From Progne subis subis (Eukaryota; Chordata; Aves; Passeriformes; Hirundinidae): a DNA stretch of 64,000 nt. Below are positions 58,070-64,000 of the stretch, one piece after another (position 1 is the first letter of the stretch; each line of letters starts with the position of its first letter). The translations under genes and the position numbers were made by a program. The notes beneath the pieces are model-generated. The model saw only the letters and a program-made list of their open reading frames with translations. It was not told the origin of the DNA and did not search any database. The stretch covers positions 2,801,036 to 2,865,035 of the forward strand of contig JAKJHU010000036.1 of NCBI GenBank assembly GCA_022316685.1, read 5' to 3'.

Positions 58070-59167
58070 ACACAAACCAAAAAACCCTACCAACTTTTTC
58101 CTTCTTTACCTTTCTTGTTTTATTCTCTGGGATGACTTCCCTTCCTGACCATCTAAATCCATATTATTATTTTATTTTCCCATTGATTGTGTTGTCTTCC
58201 TCCCTTCTGTTGTGTCCTCTTTAGTTTTACTCTGTATTTCAGTTCCTCACTTTCCCTTCTTGCCCAGCCTTATGAAAGTGCTGTCGTAGTATCAGGTTGG
58301 GACTGCAAGGAAAATTGCCAAAATTTTCACAAGAAGGAAATATTGCTTCTACAATAAAGGCAGCACCAGCTTCCTTCCCTCACCTACTGCTGCCAAAATG
58401 GTTCAGATTCACAAGTCAGCTTCTCAATGAGACTGTAAGAAGAAGAGATTCCCTTTAGTTTTCAGTGCAGTCACCCACCTTATCCACTTTTAAGGCCAGA
58501 CCCAATCCTTAAAATATAACCTTTTTGTAACAAAATAGTTCTTGTTATAAAGAACAATGTGACAGTGGTGTGTCAGGTACTTCTGCCACAGCACCAAATC
58601 ACCAAAAATCAGATATTAACATACTGTTCTTCAGAGCTAAAAATAACTGATTACTGATGAGTTAATGTGTGTATCTTGCGACTGGCAGCCATTTCTAACC
58701 CCATGTTATTCATCTCCTTGGTACCTTGCTAGCAGCTGTAGATAATCTTTTTGTTGTAAACATAAACTATCATCTAAATCAGGACATTATATATATATAT
58801 TTAATTAGTTCAGAAGCAAAGTGCTTTAAACCTTAAGATTTTTACTTCTGCCCTGTAGAAATATCACAAGGTCTAAATACTCAAATTTTTGTTTTTTGAT
58901 ACATCCTGCAGCATTAGCTTTGTAGGCAACTCTTTATTTAAACCTACTGTACTACATGAAAGGCTGCTGTACTGTAGGTGTAAATTTGGATGTTAGCCAT
59001 TGCTTAGACATGCATTTTCATGCAACTAGGAAATATGGGCTCATTCAACTGCTTTGAAGATTCATCCTGATTTTTGTGATTTTATCTTATTAAAAGGCTT
59101 TCAAAACAGTTCATGCTATGATATGTATGACTAGAGGAATGATCCAGCCAATGAAGAAAGCCAGAAG
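54566..59167 (-). other. KCNQ5: Probable long 3' UTR and flank of KCNQ5
   Basis: The 4.6 kb past the KCNQ5 stop codon are AT-rich and hold no gene or clear transposon. KCNQ5 transcripts in mammals have a 3' UTR of several kilobases. A minus-strand AATAAA lies at 54566-54571 and another at 58933-58938; either could end the transcript. A 62-codon minus-strand frame at 54610-54798 has no recognised domain. The extent of the UTR is not established here. Confidence 0.35.
57967..58088. repeat. T-rich tract facing an A-rich tract
   Basis: About 50 bases of T with C interruptions (57969-58018), a 20-base gap, then about 45 bases of A with C interruptions (58039-58083). The arms can pair as a long imperfect hairpin. 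Confidence 0.7.
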
Positions 59168-62815
<3,648 letters not shown>

Positions 62816-64000
62816 CTCTTTTTGTGAGAGAGAGAGACTAGGAGAAAAACAAAGCAGGCTCAACCTTAAAATTGACAAATAGTTTATTAACTTACACTAA
62901 AAGAATAGAAAACCAGAAAGTTGGAAAAAAACTAAAATGGAATGAAACTTCAAAAAAACTTTTCCCTCTCCTTACAAACTGTTCACTTTTTTACAAAACA
63001 ACATAAAGAGACAAAACTTGTAATTTTCAGTCAGTTTCACTATCTGATAATAGTCTTTCATCAATTCATTAGGGGAAGAGTATCCTTTAGAGTCATGGAT
63101 CCCACTGACAACTTAGAACAGTTCTCTTGTGGGTTTTAAACTGTCACAAAAACAACCGCCCGGAGAAACCTGCCTTTGTGACCCTCCCAGGAGCAGGTTC
63201 CCAAGCTGCTTATGGGTCATGGGTCTTAGACTTTTGCATACTGGGGTGTCAGCTTTTAAAGATAAATAACTCCAAAACAAAGGATTCTTCACTTCAAGGT
63301 ACAGAGATATCTTCTCACTTCTTCACTGGCGCAGGGGGCTTCTCATTTTTATCTCTGTTCAAGCATCTTATAGGATATTACTTAGTCCATCACAAACACC
63401 TTTGCTTAAATTTATACAAAAAACAATCATCTCCCCAAATGCCTATCTTTCTCATAATTTACAGGAATGACCTAAATACAGAGTTCATTTCCATAGCTCA
63501 AGTAAGAATAGAACAACCAACTCTTCAACCCTCTGTCCCAATAGTCTTTTCACTCTTGCTACTGACTTCATGCTGTTGTTCTTTATGTTTACTCTGTCTT
63601 TCCTTACTCTCTCAGAGAAGGACCAAGCTCTGGAAGCTTCATGTTGCTAAGAAAGAGTTAAATCTGCTCGGAGTTTTTGTCTCTCACTCTCTGTAGCTTG
63701 TAGTGTTACTTGTTCAAGGCCGAGCTGATAAGGAGAAACTCACGCAGAAATATTAGAAATTGGAGCACCCGGGCAGTCTAGGAAAAAAACTCAGGCAAGA
63801 TCATAAATGCCTTCTCTGCCCACCCCTCGGTGCAAATTGGGGGTGGCCTCAGCCCAAACAGTGCTCATAGCTCCCATCAGGGGCCCAGCAGAGATCCCTC
63901 TCTGCTCCAAGGAAACCCGAAGAAAGTGGCCGCCACAAGACAGCAACTTCTCCTTCCCCCCTTCACCCGGGAGCCGATGGAATACGGCCAGGCCTCAGAT
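62816..64000. other. Possible retroelement fragment within a KCNQ5 intron
   Basis: Composition changes here. GAGAGAGAGACTAGGAG leads into an A-rich stretch with AGTTTATTAACTTACAC, and the last 200 bases turn GC-rich with CpGs, unlike the intron around it. A 189-codon plus-strand frame (63127-63696) has no recognised domain. It may be an LTR element running off the edge; no ends were identified. Confidence 0.25.

Overview
The window is nuclear DNA from a bird, probably a songbird. The evidence is vertebrate exon-intron genes in a known syntenic block, short introns, CR1 LINE fragments as the dominant interspersed repeat, and LTR elements of avian type. The species cannot be named from the sequence alone.

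Layout from left to right. Bases 1-960 look like the 3' end of an unidentified plus-strand transcript. Bases 961-6892 hold no gene I can support, apart from a CA/TG microsatellite and an orphan GC-rich patch. Bases 6893-13896 are one whole but decayed endogenous gammaretrovirus-like provirus with paired 604-bp LTRs and a 4-bp target duplication. Then come MTO1 (minus strand, 12 exons, 15.4-22.9 kb), CGAS (plus strand, 5 exons, 23.3-28.6 kb), DDX43 (minus strand, 16 exons, 30.7-52.2 kb) and the last three coding exons of KCNQ5 (minus strand, 59.2-61.6 kb), whose remaining exons lie beyond the right edge.

MTO1 and CGAS are head to head across a 401-bp CpG-rich shared promoter. CGAS and DDX43 are tail to tail. 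DDX43 and KCNQ5 lie in the same direction, separated by 7 kb of repeats and probable KCNQ5 3' UTR. This is the same block as human 6q13, without the oocyte KH-domain genes that lie between KCNQ5 and DDX43 in eutherians. I assembled all exons by hand; splice phases close from start to stop for CGAS (488 aa) and DDX43 (662 aa).

The main anomaly is in MTO1. Exon 5 carries one extra base that breaks the frame and puts TGA TAA directly after it. The rest of the gene is intact, so it is an assembly error, a segregating loss-of-function allele, or early decay. Other points of note are two GACG-loop hairpins in the provirus leader, a GC-AG intron in DDX43, an IRF-type site in the CGAS promoter, and a G-run tract just past the DDX43 poly(A) signal. 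I found no new biological system; the window is ordinary vertebrate chromosome with these local oddities.
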